This document shows, in pieces, positions 19,901-26,785 of a stretch of DNA of 64,000 bases. The first letter of the stretch is position 1. Each line of letters begins with the position of its first letter. Position numbers and translations under genes: made by a program. The notes under the pieces are model-generated. The model saw only the letters and a program-made list of their open reading frames with translations. It was not told the DNA's origin and searched no databases. This DNA is from Kutzneria chonburiensis (GTDB lineage Bacteria > Actinomycetota > Actinomycetes > Mycobacteriales > Pseudonocardiaceae), in contig NZ_CP097263.1 of NCBI RefSeq assembly GCF_028622115.1, positions 6,944,001 through 7,008,000 of the forward strand. The letters are read 5' to 3'.

Positions 19901-20478
19901 ACGAGCTGCGGGCGCTGGGCAGCACGGTCGGCTACCACTCGGCGGACGTCCGCGACCAGGAAGCGTTGCACCGCATCGTCAAGGAGATCTACACGGATCA
20001 CGGCCGCATCGACGGTGTCTGCTACGCGGCCGGCGTGATCGAGGACAAGCTGATCGCCGACAAGGACTCGGACTCGTTCCGGCGGGTCTTCGACACCAAG
20101 GTGGACGGGGCCAGGGCGTTGCTGTCAGCGGTCGAGGAACTGCCGAACCCGCCGCGTTTCGTGACGTTGTTCGGCAGCATCGCGGCGGCGCTGGGCAACC
20201 GGGGGCAGATCGACTACTCGGCGGCCAACGATGCCTTGCAGACGCTGGGATCGCTGTGGGCCAAGAAGACCGGCACGCGGGCGCTGACCGTCCACTGGGG
20301 ACCGTGGGCGCCGGACGCCCGCCACGGCGGCATGGTGACGCCGGAACTCCAGCAGGAGTACGGCCGCCGTGGCATCGAGCTGATCGACCCGGAGGAGGGC
20401 ACGATGGCCCTGCTGCGGGAGCTGGCCTTCGGCGACCACGGCGTGCGGGCCGTGGTCTACACCGCCTCCGGTTGGTGA
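13927..20478 (+). CDS. Iterative PKS: NPD-NPD-KS-AT-ACP-KR
   Basis: A 2183-residue synthase. Residues about 1-230 and 260-520 are two 2-nitropropane-dioxygenase/PfaD-like FMN domains; each keeps an ExGG motif (HEAGGPVG near 133, SECGGHVG near 401), so they likely act as enoylreductase. The ketosynthase (about 629-1070) has Cys816, His951 and His991. The acyltransferase (about 1172-1490) has GHSYGE with Ser1266 and CAFH with His1368, suggesting malonyl. One ACP carries LSIDSIK with Ser1644, the motif typical of PUFA synthases. The ketoreductase has GGARGIT near 1911 and Tyr2097. GGAGG lies four bases before the ATG. It resembles PUFA and heterocyst-glycolipid synthases, and the product is unknown. 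Confidence 0.93.
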   Translation: MAAHTSGSGFTRNLVLGVSPFAVPDARLVSAVGRAGGVGILDLGVGDRHSREALDLLLSWAGGPFGVRVTGSCALQPEDLPRGHVDTVLLGHDAKWSIPDLAAQYRVLVEVSSKAEAVQAAEQGAHGIVARGHEAGGPVGELSTFVLLQQLIDVIELPIWAWGGIGVHTAAAAVVGGAAGVVLDTQLALLSESDVDDEIAAAIRPMDGSETTVVDGQRLLIRRGAGQARIPVGQDGFLATRFADRYGRVDRVVRAVKDSVVTALRQQPVAPSVIAQGPMTRVSDRAGFAASVAENGGLPFVALALATKEQTRALLRETMDRLGDRPWGAGILGFAAEEVRTGQLEVIEELRPRYAIIAGGRPAQAAALEALGITTFLHVPSPGLLKQFLDAGARRFIFEGSECGGHVGPRSSFPLWEAQLGVLLDWLTGNAEAEVDVLFAGGIHDERSAAMVGAMATPLREYRCNVGVLMGTAYLFTEEAVRDGAVQPLFQRQVIDASATALLETAPGHSTRCVTSPFASEFLALRDSLREQGVPDREVWEQLEQLNIGRLRIASKGVEREGAALLDVNEDRQLAEGMFMAGQVAVLRDAVTTVSALHESVTAGAVEYHAARAVELGVAEPVAEPEPQPLDVAIIGMACMFPQAPDLPTFWANVLAGIDAVTEVPPERWDADVYYNADGGTDLTPSKWGGFLPEIPFDPLRYGIPPASLASIEPVQLLALEAAYRSLVHAGYGDRAFDRAKTSVVFGAESGSDMASATTLRTVLPSYLGTLPEELDRQLPRLTEDTFPGVLANVIAGRIANRLDLGGANYTVDAACASSMAAVDVACKELVLGTSDMVLCGAADLHNGINDYLMFSSVGALSPSGRCKTFDSNADGTTLGEGVACVVLKRLADAERDGDKIYAVIKGIGSASDGKSLGLTAPRPEGQRSAVERAYRNAGVSPAQVGLVEAHGTGTVVGDRTELGTLAQVFAEHGAAPGSCAIGSVKSQIGHTKCAAGLAGLIKTTLALHNGIKPPTLHVSRPNAAWDASDNPFALHAEAAPWAAPAAERIAAVSAFGFGGTNFHLVLSAYDKAPVPRHSNDEWAAELFTFRGADHASAARSVEWLLGLAAQDGWRLRDLAKTASRRAEQRREPVQIAVVARNLTELPGLLRAGVAGEHDPKRGVFVAQPADGKVAFLFPGQGSQRPGMLAELFVAFPEIQHLLHLGRDWADTLFPPAAFDADGVQRSKDRITDTRAAQPTLGIAGLAVNQLLTRLGVRPDLLAGHSYGELVALSAAGSFGPATLLALSRARAESILGAAGDDPGTMAAFTAGLPEVASVLTDELVVANHNGPKQVVLSGPTPAVRAAVETLRAAGVSGKQIPVACAFHSPVVAAASTAFGEALSTQDIRDPELPVWSNRTAAPYDGNVRAELAAQIGSPVRFVDQIESMYTAGARVFVEVGPGKVLSRLVEAILGDRPHVRVTTDGGVSGFLAAVAQLAVSGVNVRTSWLFHGRDAVDVSTATPPKRPGWTIDGQLVRTADGQYLAGGLTPARRVELSMTSQPSVGQDALISEYLRTSREMVAAQRDVLLAYFGGSANARVIEHVAAPIPEPLRPVEVVAVAPEPEPVTDVLTTVLDVISQQTGYPTDMIDPTLDLEADLSIDSIKRTEIAGTLVTRLGAAATSDVEELTKARTAQQIADLFGATPVEPIVVEPVAVEPVASEAVAVAAGRPPRRFEMVPTEVGAARVLDFTTLSGKGFRIIGGHPELVTEVTAALAYHQASVSDNADNLLYLGALSPGDDPVLPGAFTEFKVALARKPRWVVAVSPIAEHADDRVVGLRGFFRTISREYPETVAKLIEVDAAAVTEGLMAELLADDRHPVVVRQSDSRKTIDMVPVELGSLGTTGAGPAGDGTAEAQAIGLDRDSVVLLVGGARGITAQFATKLAATSGCRIELIGRTQLPAEPEDAATASAKDKTALRAALIAQGQRNPAEIERMSAKILAAREVRATLDELRALGSTVGYHSADVRDQEALHRIVKEIYTDHGRIDGVCYAAGVIEDKLIADKDSDSFRRVFDTKVDGARALLSAVEELPNPPRFVTLFGSIAAALGNRGQIDYSAANDALQTLGSLWAKKTGTRALTVHWGPWAPDARHGGMVTPELQQEYGRRGIELIDPEEGTMALLRELAFGDHGVRAVVYTASGW

Positions 20479-20484
20479 CGGCGG

Positions 20485-23400
20485 ATGCCCGATGTCGCCA
20501 TCGTCGGTATGTCGGTCCTGCTGCCCGGTGCCCCGGATCTCCAGTCGTACTGGCGAAATCTCGTCACGGGCGTGGACGCGATCACCGATGTGCCCGAGCA
20601 CCGCTGGGATCCGGCGTATTACGACCCGGCCGGTGATGCGCGGGCCGATCGGCTGTACTGCCGGCGCGGCGGCTTCGTCGACGAGTTCGCCGACGTGGAT
20701 CCGACCCGGTTCGGCATCATGCCGAACTCGGTGGCCGGGGCCGAGCCGGACCAGCTGATCGCGATGCGCGTCGCGGCGGCGGCGATTGCCGATGCGGGCG
20801 GCGATGATCGGCTGCCGGAGCGCGACCGGATCGGCGTGATTCTGGGCCGTGGCGGCTATCTCACGCCGGGCGTGGTGCGGCTTGATCAGCGCGTGCGGAC
20901 GGCCGTGCAGTTGGTGCGGACGTTGGGCGAGCTGGTGCCGGGCCTCGGCGCGGCCGAGCTGGAGCGGGTACGGGCGGCGTTCACCGAGCAGCTCGGGCCG
21001 GAGCAGCCCGAGTCGGCGATCGGCCTGGTGCCCAACCTGGCCGCGTCCCGGGTGGCCAACCGGCTCGATCTTCGCGGCCCGGCGTACACGGTGGACGCGG
21101 CCTGCGCGTCGTCGCTGATCGCGGTCGACCATGCCGTGCACGAACTGAGCAGTGGGCGTTGCGACGTGGTGTTGGCCGGCGGCGTGCACCACTGCCACGA
21201 CATCACGTTCTGGAGCGTGTTCACGCAGCTCAAGGCCTTGTCGACGAGCCAGCAGATCCGGCCGTTCCACCGTAATGCGGACGGGATCCTGATCGGCGAG
21301 GGCACTGGGGTCGTGGTGCTCAAGCGGCTCGCCGACGCCGAGCGCGACGGCGACCGGATCTACGCGGTGGTGCGCGGCACCGGCGTGGCCAGCGACGGCC
21401 GCAGCGCCAGCCTGTTCAACCCCGATCCCGGCGGCCAGGTGCTGGCCGTGCGAAAGGCCTGGGCCGCAGCGGGATTGGATCCCGCTGCGCAGGGATCTGT
21501 CGGCCTGCTCGAAGCGCACGGCACGGCGACACCGGCCGGCGACTCGGCCGAGCTGTCTACGCTGGCCACGGTGTTCGGCGGGCCCTCGGACAAGCCGGCG
21601 GTGATCGGGTCGGTGAAGTCGATGATCGGCCACACCATGCCGGCCGCCGGTATCGCCGGCCTGATCAAGGCGGCTCTGGCCGTGCACCACGGCGTGCTGC
21701 TGCCGACGCTGCACTGCGACGACCCGAACCCGGCGTTGAACGCGACCCGGTTCCGGCCGATCTCACAGGCCGAGGTGTGGACCGACGAGGTGCGGCGGGC
21801 CGGCGTCAATGCCTTCGGGTTCGGCGGCATCAACGCGCACGTGGTGTTGGAGCAGGCCCCTTCGGCCAAGCCGGCCCCGACAACAGTTGTTGTCAACGAG
21901 CCGGTGAAGGTCCTGCGCATCGCGGCCAACAGCGGCAACGAGCTGCTGGAACGTCTGCACAGGGGCGAGAACCACGAGACCGGCCGGCTGCGACTGGCCA
22001 TTGTGGACCCCAACGCCAAGCGCATCGCCCTGGCGGAGAAGGTGATCGCCAAAGGCACGGCCTGGCGTGGTCGGAGCAACGTCTGGTTCAGCCCGGAGCC
22101 GCTGCTCCCCCAGGGCGGCATAGCCTTCGTCTTCCCCGGGCTGGAAGCGGATTTCGAACCGCGTGTTGACGACGTGGCCGATCATTTCGGCCTGCTGCGG
22201 CGATCCGTCGGCAACGGCGACCTCGGTCGGCACGGCATGAGCGTGCTCGGCGTCGGCCGGCTGCTGGACACCGCGTTGCGGCGCATCGGCATCGCACCGA
22301 CCGCCCTGGCCGGGCACAGCATCGGCGAGTGGACGGCCATGTCGGTCAGCGGCATGTTCTCCGACCGGGCTGTGGAGGACTCGCTGGCCCGGTTCGATCC
22401 GACCGGCGTCGAGGTGCCGGGCGTCGAGTTCGCCACCCTGGGCTGTGGCGTCGAGCGGGTGGCCGATGCCATCGCCGATCGGCCGAACATCGTGCTGTCA
22501 CACGACAATTCGCCGAACTCGACGATCGTCTGCGGGCCGCCGGGCGAGATCGCCGAGCTGGTCGCCGAGTTCCGCGGGAAGGCCGTGGTCAGCACGGTGC
22601 TGCCGTTCCGCTCCGGCTTCCACACGCCGATGCTCCGGCCGTACCTGCAACCGTTCGTGGACCTGGCCGACCGCCTGGAGATGGGCCGGGCCACGCTGCC
22701 GATCTGGTCGGCGACAACGGCTTCGCCCTACCCGACCGACCCGGACGGGGTGCGGGAGCTCTACATCCGGCACCTGATCGAGCCGGTGCGATTCCGTACG
22801 ACCGTGCAGGCCATGTTCGACGCCGGCATCAAGGTGTTCGTCCAGGTCGGCGCCGGACAGCTCGGATCGTTGATCGACGACACGCTCAAGGGTGCCGAAC
22901 ACCTGACCGTGGCGGCGAATTCGACCCAACGCGGCGGCGTGGACCAGCTGCGCCTGGTCGCTGCGGCACTGTGGGTCGAGGGCGCGTCGCCGGACTTCTC
23001 GCTGCTGGAGCCGACCCGCCAACCCGTCGCTCTGCAACTGGGCTCGCCGTTGGTCAAGGTGAGCACGACGATCAGCACCGCCGGTCCGTCCCGTTTGGAC
23101 GCTCTCACGGCCGACTTCCCCATCGCGGCGGAACTCGAAGCGCTGCTACGGGAAACCGCGGAGTCGGCGGCCCAGGTGATCGCCGCCCGGAGTGGGCCGA
23201 AGATCCGGCCGTTGACCAAGCGGCTGACCATCTCCACCGACGCGATGCCGTTCCTGCTGGACCATTGCTTTGCCCCGCAACGGGATGGCTGGCCCGATCT
23301 GGCCGACCGCCGCCCGGTGGTGCCGGGCACGACGCTCATCCAGCTGATGATGGACGCCGCCGAGGACGCGACCGACGGGCTCACCGCCGTGCGCGTGCAC

Positions 23401-23592
23401 GATGTCCGGTTGCAGCGCTGGCTGATCGGCGCACCGGCCGTGGACGTGATCATCACGGCCGAGCCCATCGGGCCGGACCGGGTGAGGGTCACGGTCGGTG
23501 ATCACTCGCAGGCCGTGGTCGAGCTGGCCCCGCAGTGGGCCCTCGGCCGCATCGCCCCTGGTCCGTGGCCCAACGCAACCAGCCGGACATGA
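20485..23592 (+). CDS. PKS subunit: KS-AT plus N-terminal dehydratase half
   Basis: A 1035-residue partner of the first synthase, six bases downstream. The ketosynthase is complete (Cys207, His345, His383). The acyltransferase follows (GHSIGE with Ser612, SGFHTP with His713). The C-terminal part from about 905 is the first hotdog half of a dehydratase, with the catalytic His927 in LLDHCF and the RPVVPGTTL strand. The second half, with the catalytic Asp, lies in the next gene. The stop overlaps that gene's ATG as ATGA, but the ATG has no good ribosome site. One extra C in the C4 run at 23555-23558 would fuse the two into one KS-AT-DH-PPTase of roughly 1340 residues. Confidence 0.9.
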   Translation: MPDVAIVGMSVLLPGAPDLQSYWRNLVTGVDAITDVPEHRWDPAYYDPAGDARADRLYCRRGGFVDEFADVDPTRFGIMPNSVAGAEPDQLIAMRVAAAAIADAGGDDRLPERDRIGVILGRGGYLTPGVVRLDQRVRTAVQLVRTLGELVPGLGAAELERVRAAFTEQLGPEQPESAIGLVPNLAASRVANRLDLRGPAYTVDAACASSLIAVDHAVHELSSGRCDVVLAGGVHHCHDITFWSVFTQLKALSTSQQIRPFHRNADGILIGEGTGVVVLKRLADAERDGDRIYAVVRGTGVASDGRSASLFNPDPGGQVLAVRKAWAAAGLDPAAQGSVGLLEAHGTATPAGDSAELSTLATVFGGPSDKPAVIGSVKSMIGHTMPAAGIAGLIKAALAVHHGVLLPTLHCDDPNPALNATRFRPISQAEVWTDEVRRAGVNAFGFGGINAHVVLEQAPSAKPAPTTVVVNEPVKVLRIAANSGNELLERLHRGENHETGRLRLAIVDPNAKRIALAEKVIAKGTAWRGRSNVWFSPEPLLPQGGIAFVFPGLEADFEPRVDDVADHFGLLRRSVGNGDLGRHGMSVLGVGRLLDTALRRIGIAPTALAGHSIGEWTAMSVSGMFSDRAVEDSLARFDPTGVEVPGVEFATLGCGVERVADAIADRPNIVLSHDNSPNSTIVCGPPGEIAELVAEFRGKAVVSTVLPFRSGFHTPMLRPYLQPFVDLADRLEMGRATLPIWSATTASPYPTDPDGVRELYIRHLIEPVRFRTTVQAMFDAGIKVFVQVGAGQLGSLIDDTLKGAEHLTVAANSTQRGGVDQLRLVAAALWVEGASPDFSLLEPTRQPVALQLGSPLVKVSTTISTAGPSRLDALTADFPIAAELEALLRETAESAAQVIAARSGPKIRPLTKRLTISTDAMPFLLDHCFAPQRDGWPDLADRRPVVPGTTLIQLMMDAAEDATDGLTAVRVHDVRLQRWLIGAPAVDVIITAEPIGPDRVRVTVGDHSQAVVELAPQWALGRIAPGPWPNATSRT

Positions 23593-24515
23593 CCGCGCGG
23601 GAGTTCTATCAGCGCAGGGTGATGTTTCACGGCCCGGCGCTGCAAGGCATCACCGCGCTGACCAGCGTCGGGGCCGACCACGTCGAAGGCGTGATCACCA
23701 CCCCGGACGTGCCCGGCGGCCTGCTCGACAACGTCGGCCAGCTGCTGGGCTACTGGATCTGGAAGACCCAGGTGACCAAGCGCATCGCCTTCCCGGTGCA
23801 GATGGGGCGGATCGAGTTCTTCGGCCCGCACCCCGCCCCCGGCACACCGGTCGACTGCGTGATCAGGGTGGTCGATGTGAGCGACCGGATCTACCAGGTC
23901 GACGCCCAGCTGACGGTGAACGGCGTGGTGTGGGCGGAGATCGGCGACTGGCGGGACCGCCGCTTCGACAGCCACATGGACCTGGACGAAGCGTGGCGGT
24001 TCCCGGAGCGGAATGCCTTGTCACAGCAGCAATCCGGCGGCTGGGTGGCCGTCGCCGAGCGCTGGCCGGACCTGGCATCACGGGAGCTGTACCTGAGCAA
24101 GTACCTCAGCGGCCGCGAACGCGCCTGCTACGACAGTCTGCCGCCGCGCAACCGGCGACACTGGCTGCTCGGTCGCATCGCGGTCAAGGATGCCGTACGA
24201 ACCCTGTTGTGGGACAACGGCTCCGGACCGGTGTTCCCGGCGGAGATCCTCGTCGAGGACACCGCCGACGGGGTGAAGGTGTCGGGGCACAACGGTTTTC
24301 CGCTACCGGCGGTCTCCGTCTCCATGGCGCACTCCCACGAGCTCGGCGTCTCCATCGCACGGTTCGGCCACCACCCGGTGAGCATCGCCATCGGGGAGCC
24401 GGACAGCGCGCCGGACGGCCGCAATCGGGCCGTCATCAGCAATCCGGCCGATCTGCCGGCCCGGCAGTACGTCGTCGCGTGGACCGCCGGTCCCGCCGAT
24501 CAGGAGGAAGAATGA
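23589..24515 (+). CDS. Dehydratase C-terminal half fused to phosphopantetheinyl transferase
   Basis: A 308-residue protein. Residues 1-120 are the second hotdog of a PKS dehydratase, with MFHGPALQGI and the DxxxQ motif (Asp47, Gln51). From about 150 it is a 4'-phosphopantetheinyl transferase: GRIAVKDAVR corresponds to the KE/KD motif, and SMAHSHELGVSIA to the core strand. It would dehydrate the hydroxyacyl chain together with the upstream half-domain and load phosphopantetheine on the cluster's ACPs, as in enediyne and PUFA systems. It is coupled by ATGA to both neighbours. The start is uncertain because a frame error may have split a larger protein. Confidence 0.82.
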   Translation: MTAREFYQRRVMFHGPALQGITALTSVGADHVEGVITTPDVPGGLLDNVGQLLGYWIWKTQVTKRIAFPVQMGRIEFFGPHPAPGTPVDCVIRVVDVSDRIYQVDAQLTVNGVVWAEIGDWRDRRFDSHMDLDEAWRFPERNALSQQQSGGWVAVAERWPDLASRELYLSKYLSGRERACYDSLPPRNRRHWLLGRIAVKDAVRTLLWDNGSGPVFPAEILVEDTADGVKVSGHNGFPLPAVSVSMAHSHELGVSIARFGHHPVSIAIGEPDSAPDGRNRAVISNPADLPARQYVVAWTAGPADQEEE

Positions 24516-24814
24516 CCACCACCGAGGCGTCCCGCGACGTCGTGTTCACCGAGATCGACGGCATGCTGCGCCAGGTGCTGGCCGAGCTCGGCGTCGACGA
24601 CGTGGAGATCACCGAGCAGACCTCGTTCAACGAGGACCTCGAGCTGGAGAGCATCGACCTGGTCACGCTGACCGCGTTGATCTCCGAGCGCTGGGGTGAG
24701 CCGGTGAACCTGGCCGAGTTCCTGGCCGACAAGGAACTGGACGAGGTCATCGCGCTCAAGGTCGGCGACCTGGTCGACTTCGTGTGCGGGGCGCTGGCCC
24801 GCGCGGGAGGCTGA
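24512..24814 (+). CDS. Stand-alone acyl carrier protein
   Basis: A 100-residue acidic carrier protein with the helix II motif LELESIDLV, where Ser47 is the probable phosphopantetheine site (ESI replaces the usual DSL). AGGAGGA lies a few bases before its ATG, which overlaps the previous stop as ATGA. It probably carries a starter, the finished chain or a transfer intermediate, since the large synthase already has its own ACP. The following hydrolase gene starts one base after its stop. Confidence 0.9.
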   Translation: MTTTEASRDVVFTEIDGMLRQVLAELGVDDVEITEQTSFNEDLELESIDLVTLTALISERWGEPVNLAEFLADKELDEVIALKVGDLVDFVCGALARAGG

Positions 24815-24815
24815 C

Positions 24816-25655
24816 ATGGGCAAGATCCTGGCCAACGGCATCGACACGCACTTCCAGCGCATGCCGGCCAAGGGCGTCGACCCGGCGACGGCGCCGACGG
24901 TGGTGTTCATCCACGGTCTCGGCACCGACAGCCTGGCCAGCTTCTACCTGACGCTGGCCGCGCCGGTGGCCGCGGCCGGGATCAACGTGCTGGCCTACGA
25001 CCTGCGCGGGCACGGCCGCAGCGGCTGTCCCGACACCGGCTACACGTTCCAGCATTTCGTCGACGATCTCGGTGCGCTGCTGGACGTGTTGGAGCATCAG
25101 GGTCCGGTTCACCTGGTGGGCAACAGCTTTGGCGGCACTGTCGCGTTCGGACACGCCTTCGCCCGGCCGGAGCAGGTGGCCAGCATCGTGTCGATCGAGT
25201 CCGAGCCGCCGACGCAGCCGTGGTCGGACCGCATGGTGCAGGCCATGGACTACATGGCCGTGCAGCTGTCCAGCGAGCAGACTTTCCTCGATCTGGAGGC
25301 GCAGAACGGGGCCCATCACGCCAAGCTGGCCCGCAAGGCCGCGGCCAAGCTGTTCGCCACGACCATGATCAAGGAGGTGTGGCACGGCCGGCTGATGTCG
25401 GCCGATGAGCTGCGGGCGCTGCCGACGCCCGTGCTGCACATCCTTGGCGGGGAAGGACTTCAGGGCGAGGACCCGCGAGCGTTGGAACGGGCGCTGTCGC
25501 ACTGCCGCACGGTGGTGATTCCTGGGCAGGACCACTCCGTGTTGGTCGACGCGCACCGGAAGGTACGGGAGCTGCTCATCCCGTGGGTGCGCGGGATCCA
25601 CACCAGCGTGCCGTGGATCAACGCGGCGGCGCAGGCCCGCGAGCTGATCGCGTGA
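24816..25655 (+). CDS. Alpha/beta hydrolase, candidate chain-release enzyme
   Basis: A 279-residue alpha/beta-hydrolase with the nucleophile elbow GNSFGG (Ser104), oxyanion-hole HGLG (33-36) and catalytic His240 in GQDHS. There is no signal peptide, so it is cytoplasmic. The two synthase proteins lack a thioesterase domain, so this enzyme is the natural candidate to hydrolyse or transfer the finished acyl chain from the ACP. This is inferred from context only. It begins one base after the ACP gene and its stop overlaps the glycosyltransferase start. Confidence 0.85.
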   Translation: MGKILANGIDTHFQRMPAKGVDPATAPTVVFIHGLGTDSLASFYLTLAAPVAAAGINVLAYDLRGHGRSGCPDTGYTFQHFVDDLGALLDVLEHQGPVHLVGNSFGGTVAFGHAFARPEQVASIVSIESEPPTQPWSDRMVQAMDYMAVQLSSEQTFLDLEAQNGAHHAKLARKAAAKLFATTMIKEVWHGRLMSADELRALPTPVLHILGGEGLQGEDPRALERALSHCRTVVIPGQDHSVLVDAHRKVRELLIPWVRGIHTSVPWINAAAQARELIA

Positions 25656-26785
25656 GCCGATTCCTGTTCGTGGTTCCCCCGCTGGTCGGCCACATCAACC
25701 CGACCGTAGGGGTGGCCGCGCGGTTGACCGCGGACGGCCATGAGGTCGGTTGGGTCGGCCCCACCGCCGGCTTGGCAGCGCTGGTGGGCGAAGGCGCGCG
25801 GTTCTACCCGTCGGACCGGTCGCTGAGCGAAGTGGTGGTGGCGGGCCGGCCGCCGGAGCTGCGGGGGTTCGCCTCCCTCAAGTTCCTCTGGGAGGAATTC
25901 CTCATCCCCCTCGCGGACGGCATGACGCCCCTGGTCGACGCGGCCGTGGCGGAGTTCCGGCCGGACGCGATGCTGGTCGACCAGCAGGCACTGGCCGGCG
26001 CGCTGGTCGCCGAGCGGCGAGGCCTTGCCTGGGCCACCTCAGCCACGACGTCAGCGGAGTTGCTGGAGCCGTTGGCCGAGCTGCCGAAAGTCGTGGCCTG
26101 GCTGGACGATCTGCTCAACGGGCTTCGGCAGCGACACGGCTCGCCGCAGGCTTCCCACGATCTCCGGTTCTCTCCACACGGTGTGCTGGCGTTCAGCACG
26201 GAGGAGTTGGTGGGGCCGGTCAAAGCGAAGACCATCTATGTCGGTCCGTCGATCACCGCACGTCCCGACGACACGCCGCTGCCCGAGCTGGACGGCCGGC
26301 CGGTCGTCCTGGTCTCGCTCGGCACGGCCAATGCCGATGCCGGCGGCCGGTTCCTCGGCGCGGCCGTCGAGGCGCTGGCCGGAATGCCGGACTATCAGGG
26401 AATAGTGGTGGATCCGACTGGCGTCCATGGCCCGCGCCGGGTGCCGCAGCTGGCGTTGCTGCCGAAATGCGCGGTGGTGGTCTGCCACGCCGGCCACAAC
26501 ACGGTCTGCGAGACGTTGAGTCACGGCGTGCCGCTGGTCGTGGCCCCGATCCGCGACGACCAGCCCATCGTGGCCCAGCAGGTCGTCGATGCCGGCGCGG
26601 GCGTGCGGGTGCGCTTCGGCCGCGTAACGGCGGAGCAGCTGAAGCAGGCCATTACCGAGGCCCTCGGTCACGCCGAGGGCGCGCGGCGGATCCAGAGGTC
26701 GTTCGCCTCGGCCGGTGGTGCCGAGGCGGCGGCGAACTGGCTGAGCGAGCTCGCCGCGACCCGAACGAGCGAGCTGAAGCGGTAG
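25652..26785 (+). CDS. Macrolide-type (GT1) glycosyltransferase
   Basis: A 377-residue GT-B glycosyltransferase that would move a sugar from an NDP donor to the cluster's product. The N-terminus VSRFLFVVPPLVGHINPTVG is the acceptor-side Rossmann start. The C-terminal donor site has VVVCHAGHNTVCETLSHG and the final DDQPIVAQQV, as in MGT/UGT enzymes. GTG overlaps the hydrolase stop (GTGA); an upstream in-frame start is possible but would run through the hydrolase gene. Its last 118 bases overlap the oppositely oriented regulator gene. No sugar-biosynthesis genes are nearby, so a housekeeping NDP-sugar is likely. Confidence 0.92.
   Translation: MSRFLFVVPPLVGHINPTVGVAARLTADGHEVGWVGPTAGLAALVGEGARFYPSDRSLSEVVVAGRPPELRGFASLKFLWEEFLIPLADGMTPLVDAAVAEFRPDAMLVDQQALAGALVAERRGLAWATSATTSAELLEPLAELPKVVAWLDDLLNGLRQRHGSPQASHDLRFSPHGVLAFSTEELVGPVKAKTIYVGPSITARPDDTPLPELDGRPVVLVSLGTANADAGGRFLGAAVEALAGMPDYQGIVVDPTGVHGPRRVPQLALLPKCAVVVCHAGHNTVCETLSHGVPLVVAPIRDDQPIVAQQVVDAGAGVRVRFGRVTAEQLKQAITEALGHAEGARRIQRSFASAGGAEAAANWLSELAATRTSELKR

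Noticed and set aside
13927-24814. Calling the cluster a true polyunsaturated fatty acid synthase
   Set aside because: Tandem ACPs, PfaC-type FabA dehydratases and a separate PfaD are missing; only domain style is shared.
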